Shown here: one piece after another, positions 54,991-63,357 of the stretch
How the letters are laid out: each line of letters starts with the position of its first letter
Position numbering within the stretch: the first letter of the stretch is position 1
From: Calditrichota bacterium
Lineage (GTDB): Bacteria; Calditrichota; Calditrichia; Calditrichales; J004
Length of the DNA stretch: 64,000 nt
Direction: 5' to 3'
Assembly (NCBI GenBank): GCA_013112635.1
Contig: JABFGF010000004.1
Location: 124,001 to 188,000, forward strand
Program-made: the position numbers and the translations under genes
The notes under the pieces: generated by a model
The model's input: the letters and a program-made list of their open reading frames with translations, nothing else
Database searches by the model: none
Told to the model about the DNA's origin: nothing

Positions 54991-57762
54991 GTGAAACTAA
55001 TTTTAATATCAATACTTCTATTTACAAACCTAGGTCATTTAATTTCCCAAGATTTTAGTCAATATGATTTAAAATTTACTGAAAACAATATTATTGGTAA
55101 TACTAACTTTGGTAACTCTGTCTCTTCAGCAGGTGATTTAAACAATGATGGATTTGATGACTTAATAGTAGGGGCATATACCAAATCAATCGCGTTAATT
55201 TATTTTGGAGGGGCATTACTGGACACTATTCCAGACTTAATACTAACAAATGAAGGTGGCTATTTTGGTTATTCAGTGTCCACTGCAGGTGATGTTAATG
55301 GGGATGGCTTTGATGATGTTGTTATCGGTGATTATGTATATAATTCAAAAGGAAGGGCTTATCTGTATTTTGGTGGTTTAAATATGGATAATGATCCTGA
55401 TATTATTTTTGATGGATCGGATGAGATTAGCAGTTTTGGATGGTCAGTCTCTGGTGCGGGTGATGTTAATAATGATGGTTATGATGATTTAGCTATTGGT
55501 GCTCCATATCTAAAAGGAAAGGTTTATATTTTTTTCGGCGGAAGTAATATGGATAATGTTTTTGATATTGAATTCTATGGAATGGATAAGTCACGTGGTT
55601 TTGGACATCAAGTCTCATTAAATGGAGATGTGAATAATGATGGCTTTGACGATTTAATTGTGAGCGCCAGTCACCAAGTATATGCATCATTACTATTTAA
55701 TTCAGGAACTGGCTATGTTTTTATGGGTGACAATAATATGGATAACGAAGCTGATGTTATTTTAGATGGAAATGGAAGGGATGATTATTTTGCTTATTCT
55801 ACTGCAAATGCCGGAGATGTAAATAATGATGGTTTTGACGACATTATAGTTGGTTCTTTTGGGTCTGATAATTGCTATTTATATCTGGGAAGTTCTCAAA
55901 TGGATAGTATTCCTGATGTTCTTTTTACTTCCGAAAATGAAAATACTAATTTTGGGAAGTCGGTTTCTAGTACCGGCGATGTTAATGCTGATGGATTTGA
56001 CGATATTTTAATAGGATCTGAATTTTCAGATAACAAGATTGGTAAATCGTTTATATTTTTTGGGAATACAAACATAAACAATATTAGTACTTTAACTTTT
56101 GAGGGAGAAAAAGAAAACTCGCATTTTGGGAACTCAGTGTCGTACGGTGGAGATATCGATAATGACGGATATGATGATGTCATCATTGGCTCGTACAAGT
56201 ATGATATTTCTACAGGGAGAGCATATGTATACAATGGCAGTGCAATTGTTGACACAATTGCAGATCTTACTCTACCTGGAATAAAAACAGATAATTTTTT
56301 TGGTAGCAAAATTGCCCATATTGGTGATGCAAACAATGATGGATATGATGACTATATGATTAATGCAACAGGCTTTTCTAATGGTAAAGGACGCGTATAT
56401 TTATATTCTGGCAATAATCTGTTTCCTGAAAAACCATTTAGGATCATAGATAGAATTGATAATCAGAGGAATTTCGGTTTTAACATTGCTGGTGTTGGTG
56501 ATTTTAATAACGATGGATATGATGATTTTATTACGAGAGGGCTAGTAGGATTTGTAAGTAATTATGAAAAATATGAATGTAATTTATTTTTGGGTGGCAC
56601 TTCTATCGATTTAGTCTCAGATCAAGCTTTCTTTTCAGACATATCTAATGATTCTTTTGGAAGTACTATTTCTGGCTTTGGTGATATTAATGGTGACACC
56701 TTTAGCGATATTTTAATTGGAGCAATGGAAAGCACCGTAGAAAAAGTTGGCATAAACGCTGGCAAATGCTATATATATTTTGGAAATACCAATTCATCTA
56801 ATACCGAAATAATAACACTAAATGGGGAAGAACCGTATGATTATTTTGGGAAGTCCATTGCGACAAATGGAGATATCAATAATGATGGTTTCTCAGATGT
56901 CTTGATTAGCGCTATAGGAGATTATTCCACTGATGGTAAATGCTATATATATTTTGGTGGGGCACCTTTTGATACTGTTCCAGAAGTAATTTTACCAGGT
57001 AAAGAAATTGCTTTTATAGGTGACATAAACAATGACAGTTTTAGTGATTTTGTAATTCCTTCGACAAATAATCTTAATTGGAAAATAGATTTATTTTATG
57101 GTGGTTTAGTTTTAGACACTATTCCAGATTTAACTCTAAAGGGTGAAAATTTACATACAATGGGAATTGGTATTACAGAAGGAATTGGAGATTTTAATTC
57201 AGATGGTTTTGATGATTTATTGATAGGTGTGAATGATTGGCCTGGGAGAGCCTATGTTTATTTAGGAGGTACAAGTTTAGATACAATTCCTGATTTTACA
57301 ATTATTGGCGAGGGAAATAGAAATACTTTTGCTTGGTCATTGTCAATCCTCGGGGATGTTAATAACGATAAATATGATGATTTTATGATAAGTGATATTC
57401 ATAATGAATTTAACGGTGCAACTTATCTTTACTCCGGCCAAAATTTCATGACAAGCATAAAGACATTTAAAGAAGTGTATCCAAATACTCTAAAATTATT
57501 TCAGAACTATCCAAATCCATTTAATTCATCAACTATTATTTCTTATCATGTTCCAAAGAAATCCAAAATCAAATTAAATATCTACAACGCATTGGGACAA
57601 TTAGTCCGCAAATTAGTTAATGAAAGACAACTACCGGGAAACTATAGTATAATTTGGAATGGTAAAGATAATCAAGGTTTAGCGTTATCAAGTGGAATAT
57701 ATTTTTATAATTTGGTAACAGAAGTGCAAAATATTTATATGAAAATGCTAATTATAAAATAG
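54991..57762 (+). CDS. Surface protein with 14 FG-GAP repeats and type IX sorting domain
   Basis: The protein has about 923 aa. The GTG at 54991 is preferred because AAGGA stands eight bases before it; an ATG at 54982 overlaps that site. A signal peptide (KLILISILLFTNLGHLISQ) is followed by 14 repeats of about 55-60 residues. Each repeat carries a calcium loop of the type GDVNNDGFDDLIVGA and a YIYFGG-like strand. Fourteen is twice seven, so two seven-bladed beta-propellers of integrin-alpha type are likely. The C-terminal YPNPFN domain and a NIYMKMLIIK end target it to the type IX system. It probably binds a surface or glycan ligand. Some late repeats have lost loop residues (GDINGDTFSD, GDINNDSFSD). 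Confidence 0.9.
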   Translation: MKLILISILLFTNLGHLISQDFSQYDLKFTENNIIGNTNFGNSVSSAGDLNNDGFDDLIVGAYTKSIALIYFGGALLDTIPDLILTNEGGYFGYSVSTAGDVNGDGFDDVVIGDYVYNSKGRAYLYFGGLNMDNDPDIIFDGSDEISSFGWSVSGAGDVNNDGYDDLAIGAPYLKGKVYIFFGGSNMDNVFDIEFYGMDKSRGFGHQVSLNGDVNNDGFDDLIVSASHQVYASLLFNSGTGYVFMGDNNMDNEADVILDGNGRDDYFAYSTANAGDVNNDGFDDIIVGSFGSDNCYLYLGSSQMDSIPDVLFTSENENTNFGKSVSSTGDVNADGFDDILIGSEFSDNKIGKSFIFFGNTNINNISTLTFEGEKENSHFGNSVSYGGDIDNDGYDDVIIGSYKYDISTGRAYVYNGSAIVDTIADLTLPGIKTDNFFGSKIAHIGDANNDGYDDYMINATGFSNGKGRVYLYSGNNLFPEKPFRIIDRIDNQRNFGFNIAGVGDFNNDGYDDFITRGLVGFVSNYEKYECNLFLGGTSIDLVSDQAFFSDISNDSFGSTISGFGDINGDTFSDILIGAMESTVEKVGINAGKCYIYFGNTNSSNTEIITLNGEEPYDYFGKSIATNGDINNDGFSDVLISAIGDYSTDGKCYIYFGGAPFDTVPEVILPGKEIAFIGDINNDSFSDFVIPSTNNLNWKIDLFYGGLVLDTIPDLTLKGENLHTMGIGITEGIGDFNSDGFDDLLIGVNDWPGRAYVYLGGTSLDTIPDFTIIGEGNRNTFAWSLSILGDVNNDKYDDFMISDIHNEFNGATYLYSGQNFMTSIKTFKEVYPNTLKLFQNYPNPFNSSTIISYHVPKKSKIKLNIYNALGQLVRKLVNERQLPGNYSIIWNGKDNQGLALSSGIYFYNLVTEVQNIYMKMLIIK

Positions 57763-57930
57763 TCTTTAGAATGTAATGATTAAAGTTTGAATTACAGTAA
57801 GTATCCAGTTTTTTACACTTTTGTAAAATAGTAAGATAAAACCTTCTTTTTGAGAAATATTACATTCGGTTTAAGGAGAATAAAGTAAATTCCATAAATA
57901 TAGGAATTCTTTTTCTGTTTTTCTGTTTAC

Positions 57931-58053
57931 CCCCGTTGAAATGCATTCAATTATTTGGCACATTCCGGCATGAATAGAATTAACCGGGTTTCCTCCATCC
58001 TCATTAAATTACAATCGCAGCGGGTTGTAAAGGCAAAAGAAATCGCCCAGTAA
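57931..58053 (+). pseudogene. Truncated copy A of the WYL-regulator 5' end
   Basis: From 57931 to about 58047 the sequence copies the start region of the gene at 59263, including about 38 bp upstream of its ATG (GGCACATTCCGGCATGAA). The frame 57970-58053 encodes MNRINRVSSILIKLQSQRVV, then KAKEIAQ and a stop, just past the point where similarity ends. It is followed by the BrnT gene. Confidence 0.85.
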
Positions 58054-58095
58054 TTTTTCATTGCAAATTCGCGTATATTTTTATAATATACATCC

Positions 58096-58407
58096 ATGAT
58101 CGAAATTCTTGACAAATGCACAGGTTTCCAATGGGATAAAGGCAACTCTGAAAAGAACTGGGAAAAACATAAAGTTGCCCGGAATGAATGCGAGCAAGTT
58201 TTTTTTAATGTGCCTTTAATAATCCGGGATGACCCCGGACATTCAGAAAATGAAAGCCGTTGGTATCTACTCGGGCAAACGGATTCATCACGTTTCCTTT
58301 TTGTGGTGTTTACAATCAGGAAAGAATTAATCCGGGTTATCTCAGCTAGAGATATGAATAAAAAAGAAAAGGATGTATATAATGAGCAAATTAAAAAATA
58401 TTCCTAA
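58096..58407 (+). CDS. brnT: BrnT-family toxin (ribonuclease fold)
   Basis: The protein has 103 aa. BrnT marks are FQWDKGNSEKNWEKHKVARN near the N-terminus, the EQVFFN strand, a RWYLLGQT segment, and FLFVVFTIRKELIRVISARDMNKKEKDVY at the C-terminus, with the conserved RxISAR(D/R). BrnT is a RelE-like mRNA-cutting toxin restrained by BrnA. Its 3' end overlaps the antitoxin gene. It lies between truncated copies of a regulator gene, which suggests it was acquired as a cassette. Confidence 0.88.
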   Translation: MIEILDKCTGFQWDKGNSEKNWEKHKVARNECEQVFFNVPLIIRDDPGHSENESRWYLLGQTDSSRFLFVVFTIRKELIRVISARDMNKKEKDVYNEQIKKYS

Positions 58408-58660
58408 ATTTAAAAGTGAAGATGAAGAGAGAGCTTTTTGGGCAGAAAAAGATTCTTCAGAATATATTGACTGGAGAAAATCTAAACCAATGTTCTTTTC
58501 AAAATTGAAACCGTCTACAAAAACTATTTCGTTGCGGTTGCCTGAATTCTTGTTGGAAGAAATACGGATGCTTGCCAACAAAAGGGATATACCGTATCAA
58601 TCACTTATTAAGATTTTTCTTAAAGACAAGATAGATCAGGAACTAAAAAAGACTGCCTAA
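58382..58660 (+). CDS. brnA: BrnA-like antitoxin (CopG/ribbon-helix-helix)
   Basis: The protein has 92 aa from the ATG at 58382, with AAGGA upstream. Marks are KFKSEDEERAFWAEKDSSEY and the RHH segment TKTISLRLPEFLLEEIRMLA, ending NKRDIPYQSLIKIFLKDKI. This is the usual antitoxin shape: toxin-binding N-part and DNA-binding RHH C-part. It overlaps the BrnT gene by 26 bases and should repress its own operon. Confidence 0.85.
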   Translation: MSKLKNIPKFKSEDEERAFWAEKDSSEYIDWRKSKPMFFSKLKPSTKTISLRLPEFLLEEIRMLANKRDIPYQSLIKIFLKDKIDQELKKTA

Positions 58661-58718
58661 AAAAGCCAAACAATTCTCTTAGTTTATTTCTTCCTGATTC
58701 ACATCTGCAAAATAATTT

Positions 58719-58842
58719 ATGAACAGAATTAACCGGGTTTCCTCCATCCTCATTAAATTACAATTGCAACGGGTTGTGCGGGCAAAAGAAATCGCCGATA
58801 TGTTTTCCATCAGCCTGCGCACCGTTTAACACCACATCCGAA
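58719..58842 (+). pseudogene. Truncated copy B of the WYL-regulator 5' end
   Basis: This stretch repeats the first 124 bp of the gene at 59263. The frame 58719-58829 encodes 36 residues ending in SISLRTV before a stop; similarity fades by 58842. Unlike copy A, the homology starts exactly at the ATG. It is followed by the decayed GNAT gene. Confidence 0.88.
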
Positions 58843-58945
58843 CTCAATAAAAAAATTGTAAATTACAAAATTGGCTTTTGCCAAAATCGTTATTGCTTAT
58901 TAATTTATGTAAAGATGTATTTACAAATTTTGAGGAAATAAAAAG

Positions 58946-59204
58946 ATGTTGAAAATAAGGAAAGAACTACCCAAAGATTACGACTCGGTTAGAAACATTA
59001 ATAACCTTGCATTTCAGCATCGTGCTGGGGCATGAAAATTATTATCCAAAGTTTGGCTTCGAGAAAGCTTCAAATCACAATTTAAAGACACAATGGGAAG
59101 GTGTGCCTGATGAGGCTTTTATGGTTCTTATTCTGGATAAATCCGTAATGACCGGGGTTTCCGGTGTTGCTGAATACAGATCAGAATTTGATGAAGCAAT
59201 GTAA
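58946..59204 (+). pseudogene. GNAT acetyltransferase with internal deletion
   Basis: The ATG at 58946 begins MLKIRKELPKDYDSVRNINN, a typical start of YhbS-like N-acetyltransferases. After NLAF the frame breaks. The C-terminal part resumes in another frame from about 59010 as SIVLGHENYYPKFGFEKASN and PDEAFMVLILDKSVMTGVSG, the family's C-terminal end. About 100 residues containing the acetyl-CoA site are missing. The gene is dead. It lies between copy B and the intact WYL gene. Confidence 0.85.
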
Positions 59205-59262
59205 ACTATTAAACACAATCCATCCCGGTTGAAATTCATTCAATTTTTTGGCACATTCCGGC

Positions 59263-60210
59263 ATGAACAGAATTAACCGCGTTTCCTCCATCCTTATCAA
59301 ATTACAATCGCAGCGGGTTGTACGGGCCAAAGAAATCGCCGATATGTTTTCCATCAGCCTGCGCACCGTTTACCGCGATATCCGAACCCTGGAAGAAGCA
59401 GGCATCCCCATTTTAAGTGAAGCCGGTGTGGGCTATTCCATTATGAAAGGCTACTTCCTGCCTCCGGTAATGTTTACGCACGATGAAGCCGTTGCCCTGT
59501 TAACCGCCAAAAAGTTTGTCGAGAAAATGGCCGATAATACAATTAATTCGGCTTACTCCAATGCCATGCTCAAAATAAAATCCGTTTTAAAAATGCCGGA
59601 AAAAGACTCGCTGGAAAACCTGGATCCACGCATTGAAGTTATAAGAAGGCCGGAAGACCTGGGCATTAAATATAATGATGAAACCTATCAGACAATCCTA
59701 AAAAGCATTTCGCAAAAACAGATAATTAATATCAGCTATATCGCCGGAAAGGATGACAATCTTACCGAACGGAATATTGAACCGGTTGGCGTGCTTTATG
59801 GTGATGACCACTGGTATACAATTGCCTTTTGCCATCTAAGAAATGGCTATCGCAATTTCCGGCTGGACCGCATAAAGCACATTTCTTTAACAGATAATAT
59901 TTTCGAAATTGACCACCCCACTTTAAAGGAATATCTCCAGCAAGTTTCCGATGAGAGACAACTTCAATCGGTAACCGTTGCTTTTAATAATGAGGTTGTC
60001 CAATACACGGACAGGCAAAAATATTATTTTGGATTTGTGGATTTGGAAGTCCGTGAGGATAAAACCACCATGACTTTTCTTACAAATCAGCTTGATGAAA
60101 TGGCCCATTGGCTTTTGATGTTCACAGACAAAATAGAAATAATATCGCCGCAAATCCTATCACAAAAAATAAAAGCCCTTGTTGTTGAACTGCACAATCA
60201 CTACAAATAA
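59263..60210 (+). CDS. WYL-domain transcriptional regulator (YafY type)
   Basis: The protein has 315 aa from the ATG at 59263. The N-terminal HTH at about 5-58 reads RVVRAKEIADMFSISLRTVY and RDIRTLEEAGIPILSEAG. A WYL domain follows at about 140-220 (QIINISYIAGKDDNLTERNI, GDDHWYTIAFCHLRNGYRNF, RLDRIKHISLT) with the C-terminal WCX extension. WYL domains sense small or nucleic-acid ligands. The next gene, a hydrolase, starts 110 bp later, and an inverted repeat before it is a candidate operator. The 5' end of this gene has been copied twice upstream. Confidence 0.92.
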   Translation: MNRINRVSSILIKLQSQRVVRAKEIADMFSISLRTVYRDIRTLEEAGIPILSEAGVGYSIMKGYFLPPVMFTHDEAVALLTAKKFVEKMADNTINSAYSNAMLKIKSVLKMPEKDSLENLDPRIEVIRRPEDLGIKYNDETYQTILKSISQKQIINISYIAGKDDNLTERNIEPVGVLYGDDHWYTIAFCHLRNGYRNFRLDRIKHISLTDNIFEIDHPTLKEYLQQVSDERQLQSVTVAFNNEVVQYTDRQKYYFGFVDLEVREDKTTMTFLTNQLDEMAHWLLMFTDKIEIISPQILSQKIKALVVELHNHYK

Positions 60211-60253
60211 CCTTTCGCAAAAAACAGCCTGCTAAAATAATTATAAACATTGT

Positions 60254-60269
60254 TGACATACTGTTGTCA
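60254..60269. promoter_or_regulatory. Inverted repeat at the hydrolase promoter, possible WYL operator
   Basis: TGACA-N6-TGTCA overlaps a TTGACA -35 hexamer (60253-60258). A good -10 is absent at 17 bp; TATCTT lies at a 22-bp spacing (60281-60286), as in promoters that need an activator. It is placed between the regulator gene and the hydrolase gene. Confidence 0.45.
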
Positions 60270-60319
60270 CCACGGCTTCTTATCTTGTTTCCAACAATGA
60301 ACAAGGAGGCATTTTACAC

Positions 60320-61192
60320 ATGTACAAAACACTGTTAATAATGATTATGATATTGGTTAGCTTTAACTCTTCATGGTCAAAAAACAATATTCCAAAGGAG
60401 CAAACTATGCAGATCGAATTTGATAAAACAAAAATCAGCTATACGGAAAAAGGTCAGGGTGATATCACATTATTGTTTATCCATGGCTGGTGTATCAATA
60501 AAAGTTATTGGGATGCGCAACTAGAATTCTTTAGCAAAAATTACAAAACTATTGCGCTCGATTTACCGGGATTTGGAAACTCCACAGCCGAACGGGAGAA
60601 CTGGACTATCGAAGAATACAGTTCAGATATTATCAATTTTATGGATCGGCTTAAACTAAAGAATGTAATTTTGGTTGGTCACTCCATGGCCGGCGAAATT
60701 ATTTTGGAAACTGCGCTTACAGATCATCAGGCCATAAAAGGCATTATTGGGATTGATACTTTTAAGATAATCGATGTCCCCTTTTCACCAAAGCAAATAG
60801 AGGAAATGAACGCTTTTATGAAAGAGCTGGAAAAAGATTTTAACAAGATGGCGCCCTCTTATGTGGATTTAATGCTGGTCACTCCCGCAACTGATCCGGC
60901 GGTTACAAAAAGGTTAAAGTCAGATTTTGCCACTACTAATCCCGCGGTTGGGTTTCTGTCCATTAGCAGTTATATCAACTATACCCGGATTGAAGCGGGT
61001 AAGCTTCAGAGTTTGAATTACAAGCTTCATTTGCTGAACAGCGATGGTGTGCCAACTAATATTGCCGGTCTTGAAAAACATTGCAAAAGCTCTTTTGAAC
61101 TTTTTGATGTGAAAGCCACCAGCCATTACCCGATGATTGAAAATCCGGATGGCTTTAATCAAGAGCTGCAAAAAATCATCAATCAAATATAA
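60320..61192 (+). CDS. Exported alpha/beta-hydrolase
   Basis: The protein has 290 aa with an AAGGAGG site and a signal peptide (LLIMIMILVSFNSSWSK). The alpha/beta fold shows LLFIHGWCINKSYW (oxyanion His-Gly), the nucleophile Ser in VGHSMAGEI, an acid in the later helix region and the catalytic His in SHYPMIENP. It should hydrolyse an ester or related small molecule in the periplasm. It is probably controlled by the WYL regulator encoded upstream. A terminator follows. Confidence 0.87.
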   Translation: MYKTLLIMIMILVSFNSSWSKNNIPKEQTMQIEFDKTKISYTEKGQGDITLLFIHGWCINKSYWDAQLEFFSKNYKTIALDLPGFGNSTAERENWTIEEYSSDIINFMDRLKLKNVILVGHSMAGEIILETALTDHQAIKGIIGIDTFKIIDVPFSPKQIEEMNAFMKELEKDFNKMAPSYVDLMLVTPATDPAVTKRLKSDFATTNPAVGFLSISSYINYTRIEAGKLQSLNYKLHLLNSDGVPTNIAGLEKHCKSSFELFDVKATSHYPMIENPDGFNQELQKIINQI

Positions 61193-61211
61193 AATTTTTC
61201 CTTTTGCAACT

Positions 61212-61247
61212 AAGCCTTGCTGATGTCGTTAATCAGTGAGGCTTTTT
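61212..61247 (+). terminator. Intrinsic terminator of the hydrolase gene
   Basis: AAGCCT (61212-61217) plus CTGAT, and the complementary ATCAG plus AGGCTT, form a 13-bp hairpin with an internal mismatch, followed by TTTTT, 20 bp after the stop codon. Confidence 0.8.
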
Positions 61248-61363
61248 AATTTATAATGGATTTTTTTTATCCTGCCGTTCGTTAAAATTTATAATTTGCA
61301 TTTTGTCGGTTTGCACATAAGGTTAATCTCAAAACAATAATTGAAAAACTGCGAGGTCGCTAA

Positions 61364-61957
61364 ATGAGAAGATATATTGTTTACATTTTTTTGATTTTAT
61401 TTCTACTGTCATTAATTCCATTAAGCGCGCAGCACGAAATCAAACTACCTCCGGAACCCTTTACTTCTGTACAAAAAAAGCTTCACCCCGATGCGCCGCC
61501 GGAGACAAAATTACTAAGCCAGCTTTTTGGTGAATGGGATGCTTACCAGGTTAAAAGGAATAAGGACGGCAGCTGGTCCAGCGACACAACCCATTCTGCA
61601 TGGCGTTGGTATTCTATTCTTGATGGGCATGCCATCCAGGATGACTGGATTACAATTTCTCCCGGATGGACTCCGGAACGCAAAATTGTTGGCACCAATA
61701 TTCGTATTTACAACGCCAAAGAAAAGCAATGGCACATGGCCTGGATTGATAAAACCAATCGCCGGACGGCAACTTTTACTGCCAAGAATGAAAACGATAC
61801 GGTTATTATGTCCGGCAAAAATGCCATGGGTAGAGATGTGAAAATTACTTTTTATAATTTTACCAAGGAAACATTCGACTGGAAACAGGAATGGACATTT
61901 GATGGTGGCCAAAGCTGGGTTGAAGTGACCAAGATGCATTGCAAAAGGAAACTATAA
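61364..61957 (+). CDS. Secreted calycin-like (DUF1579-like) protein
   Basis: The protein has 197 aa with a signal peptide (VYIFLILFLLSLIPLSAQ). The mature part is one domain: LFGEWDAYQVKRNKDGSW, GHAIQDDWIT, GTNIRIYNAKEKQWHMAWI and DWKQEWTFDGGQSWVEV. The same order occurs twice in the protein at 565-1656. Ligand binding in a barrel is inferred. The arylamine N-acetyltransferase gene follows immediately, with its TTG start directly after this stop codon, so the two are translated together. Confidence 0.75.
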   Translation: MRRYIVYIFLILFLLSLIPLSAQHEIKLPPEPFTSVQKKLHPDAPPETKLLSQLFGEWDAYQVKRNKDGSWSSDTTHSAWRWYSILDGHAIQDDWITISPGWTPERKIVGTNIRIYNAKEKQWHMAWIDKTNRRTATFTAKNENDTVIMSGKNAMGRDVKITFYNFTKETFDWKQEWTFDGGQSWVEVTKMHCKRKL

Positions 61958-62776
61958 TTGAGCCAATTAATTGTGAATAGAAAAGAAATAGTTCAAAATT
62001 ACCTTCAGGCAATCAATCTGGGCTACAAAAATTTAGATTTTAACTTTCTAAAAAATCTTGTAAAGCAACACGTTGCTACTTTTGCTTTTAGCAGTGTCGG
62101 TTGTCAGCTTGGCGATGAGCTTCCTCTGGATCTTGAGTCCCTGTATCAAAGAATTGTTGTTAAAAAACGTGGCGGTTATTGTTTCGAGCAAAACGGTCTC
62201 CTTTTTGAAATATTGGATGAATTAGGTTTTGCCCCAAAACTATATTTAGCCCGCGTCATCTATAATCAAAATACACACCCGGGATTAACACACAGAATTT
62301 CCGTGATTAATTATGACCATGAAAATTATGTCATGGATGTCGGCTTTGGTCCGGATGGTCCTCGTATTCCGGTTGCACTGTCCGGAATTGAAATGAAAGA
62401 TGGGGATAAGATTTTTCGCATAGCAGAGAAAGAAGCTGACGAATATCATATGCAGGTTTTAAAGAATGGAGCGTTTTTTTCTTTATACAGATTCGAGCTG
62501 GCACGCTACGGTCAGGCAGATTGTGAGCTGGGCCATTTTTATTCCCATAAGCATCCTAAAGCAAATTTTGTTAACCATCTTGTCGTTTCATTAATCAACG
62601 AAAAGGAGATTCGATCTTTGCGCGATTTAGAGTACTGGGTTATAACAAATTCAAATACGCATCGTCAGGAAGTTGACAACTACCAGCGATTAAAAACCAT
62701 TCTCGTAGATGAGCTTGGAGTGCAGGTTAATGAGAATGAAGCCAGACAATTATATGATGGGTTGGTAATATCATGA
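61958..62776 (+). CDS. nat: Arylamine N-acetyltransferase
   Basis: The protein has 272 aa and uses a TTG start with AAGGA eight bases upstream; a GTG five codons later is an alternative. The catalytic triad is visible: Cys75 in RGGYCFEQNG, His112 in THRISVI and Asp127 in YVMDVGFGPDG. It acetylates arylamines and hydrazines from acetyl-CoA through a Cys intermediate. Its stop overlaps an ATG (ATGA) that starts a truncated reductase copy, which indicates the original next gene of the operon. Confidence 0.93.
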   Translation: MSQLIVNRKEIVQNYLQAINLGYKNLDFNFLKNLVKQHVATFAFSSVGCQLGDELPLDLESLYQRIVVKKRGGYCFEQNGLLFEILDELGFAPKLYLARVIYNQNTHPGLTHRISVINYDHENYVMDVGFGPDGPRIPVALSGIEMKDGDKIFRIAEKEADEYHMQVLKNGAFFSLYRFELARYGQADCELGHFYSHKHPKANFVNHLVVSLINEKEIRSLRDLEYWVITNSNTHRQEVDNYQRLKTILVDELGVQVNENEARQLYDGLVIS

Positions 62777-62808
62777 AAGCAGTTATATATAAAAAACAGT
62801 TAAACTGA
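62773..62808 (+). pseudogene. Eleven-codon remnant of the MDR reductase 5' end
   Basis: ATGAAAGC, then GTT and TATA, up to AAAAAA reproduce the first eight codons of the gene at 63358 with three third-position changes: MKAVIYKK against MKAVVYKK. A stop follows at 62806-62808. It overlaps the stop of the acetyltransferase gene, as the intact reductase gene presumably once did. Confidence 0.65.
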
Positions 62809-62823
62809 ATAGGTAACTAAATA

Positions 62824-63309
62824 TTGCAAAAAACTGTATCAAGAATTCTGTTCGGTTTGTTAATTTGTGTTTTAATTAGCTGTAATGATGTTACTGATAT
62901 TTTTCCGGAAGATGTTAACTCGATTAAGCACATTGAAAACTATCACTGCTGGCCTTATAATGTTTCAGTTTATTCCATTGATCAATTAGAAATTGATTCA
63001 CTATTTTTTACTTATCCTCTCAAAAGCTATTTTGAAGATTATAGTATTTACGAAGTTTCAACATGGTCATTATATTCAGAGTACGATACTGTTTTATGGC
63101 ATGGATTTGATAAAACTCTCAGAGCTTGTGATGGTAACATAGAATTGATTAATCAGGTAATGAAAAAAGTAGATATCTATTACTCAGGCTGTTATCGTTA
63201 TGTGAAAGATCGTGATAGTGAAGACAGAAAGCGTTATGAGAAAATCTTGTTCTTAGATTTAAGAAATAAAAAGCTACATATATTTCAAGACATCAACAAA
63301 ATCTACTAA
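62824..63309 (+). CDS. Hypothetical lipoprotein, 161 aa
   Basis: A TTG start with AGGT upstream leads into a lipoprotein signal (ILFGLLICVLISC). The mature part is acidic and aromatic (IENYHCWPYNVSVYSIDQLE, YSGCYRYVKDRDSEDRKRYE) with no recognised family. Codon use is more AT-rich than in its neighbours. It lies between the remnant and the intact copy of the reductase gene, so it was probably inserted into the operon. Confidence 0.65.
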   Translation: MQKTVSRILFGLLICVLISCNDVTDIFPEDVNSIKHIENYHCWPYNVSVYSIDQLEIDSLFFTYPLKSYFEDYSIYEVSTWSLYSEYDTVLWHGFDKTLRACDGNIELINQVMKKVDIYYSGCYRYVKDRDSEDRKRYEKILFLDLRNKKLHIFQDINKIY

Positions 63310-63357
63310 TTAATATGCAAGTTTATCAATATCTTAAAGTGGACATTGAGGGATAAA

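Noticed and set aside
57951-58145. Minus-strand frame across copy A of the regulator remnant
   Set aside because: It is antisense to the duplicated WYL 5' end; the same shadow appears behind the intact gene.
59007-59204. Intact small acetyltransferase gene
   Set aside because: It starts at a TTG without ribosome site and encodes only the C-terminal end of a GNAT protein whose N-terminus lies in another frame at 58946; together they form a deleted pseudogene.
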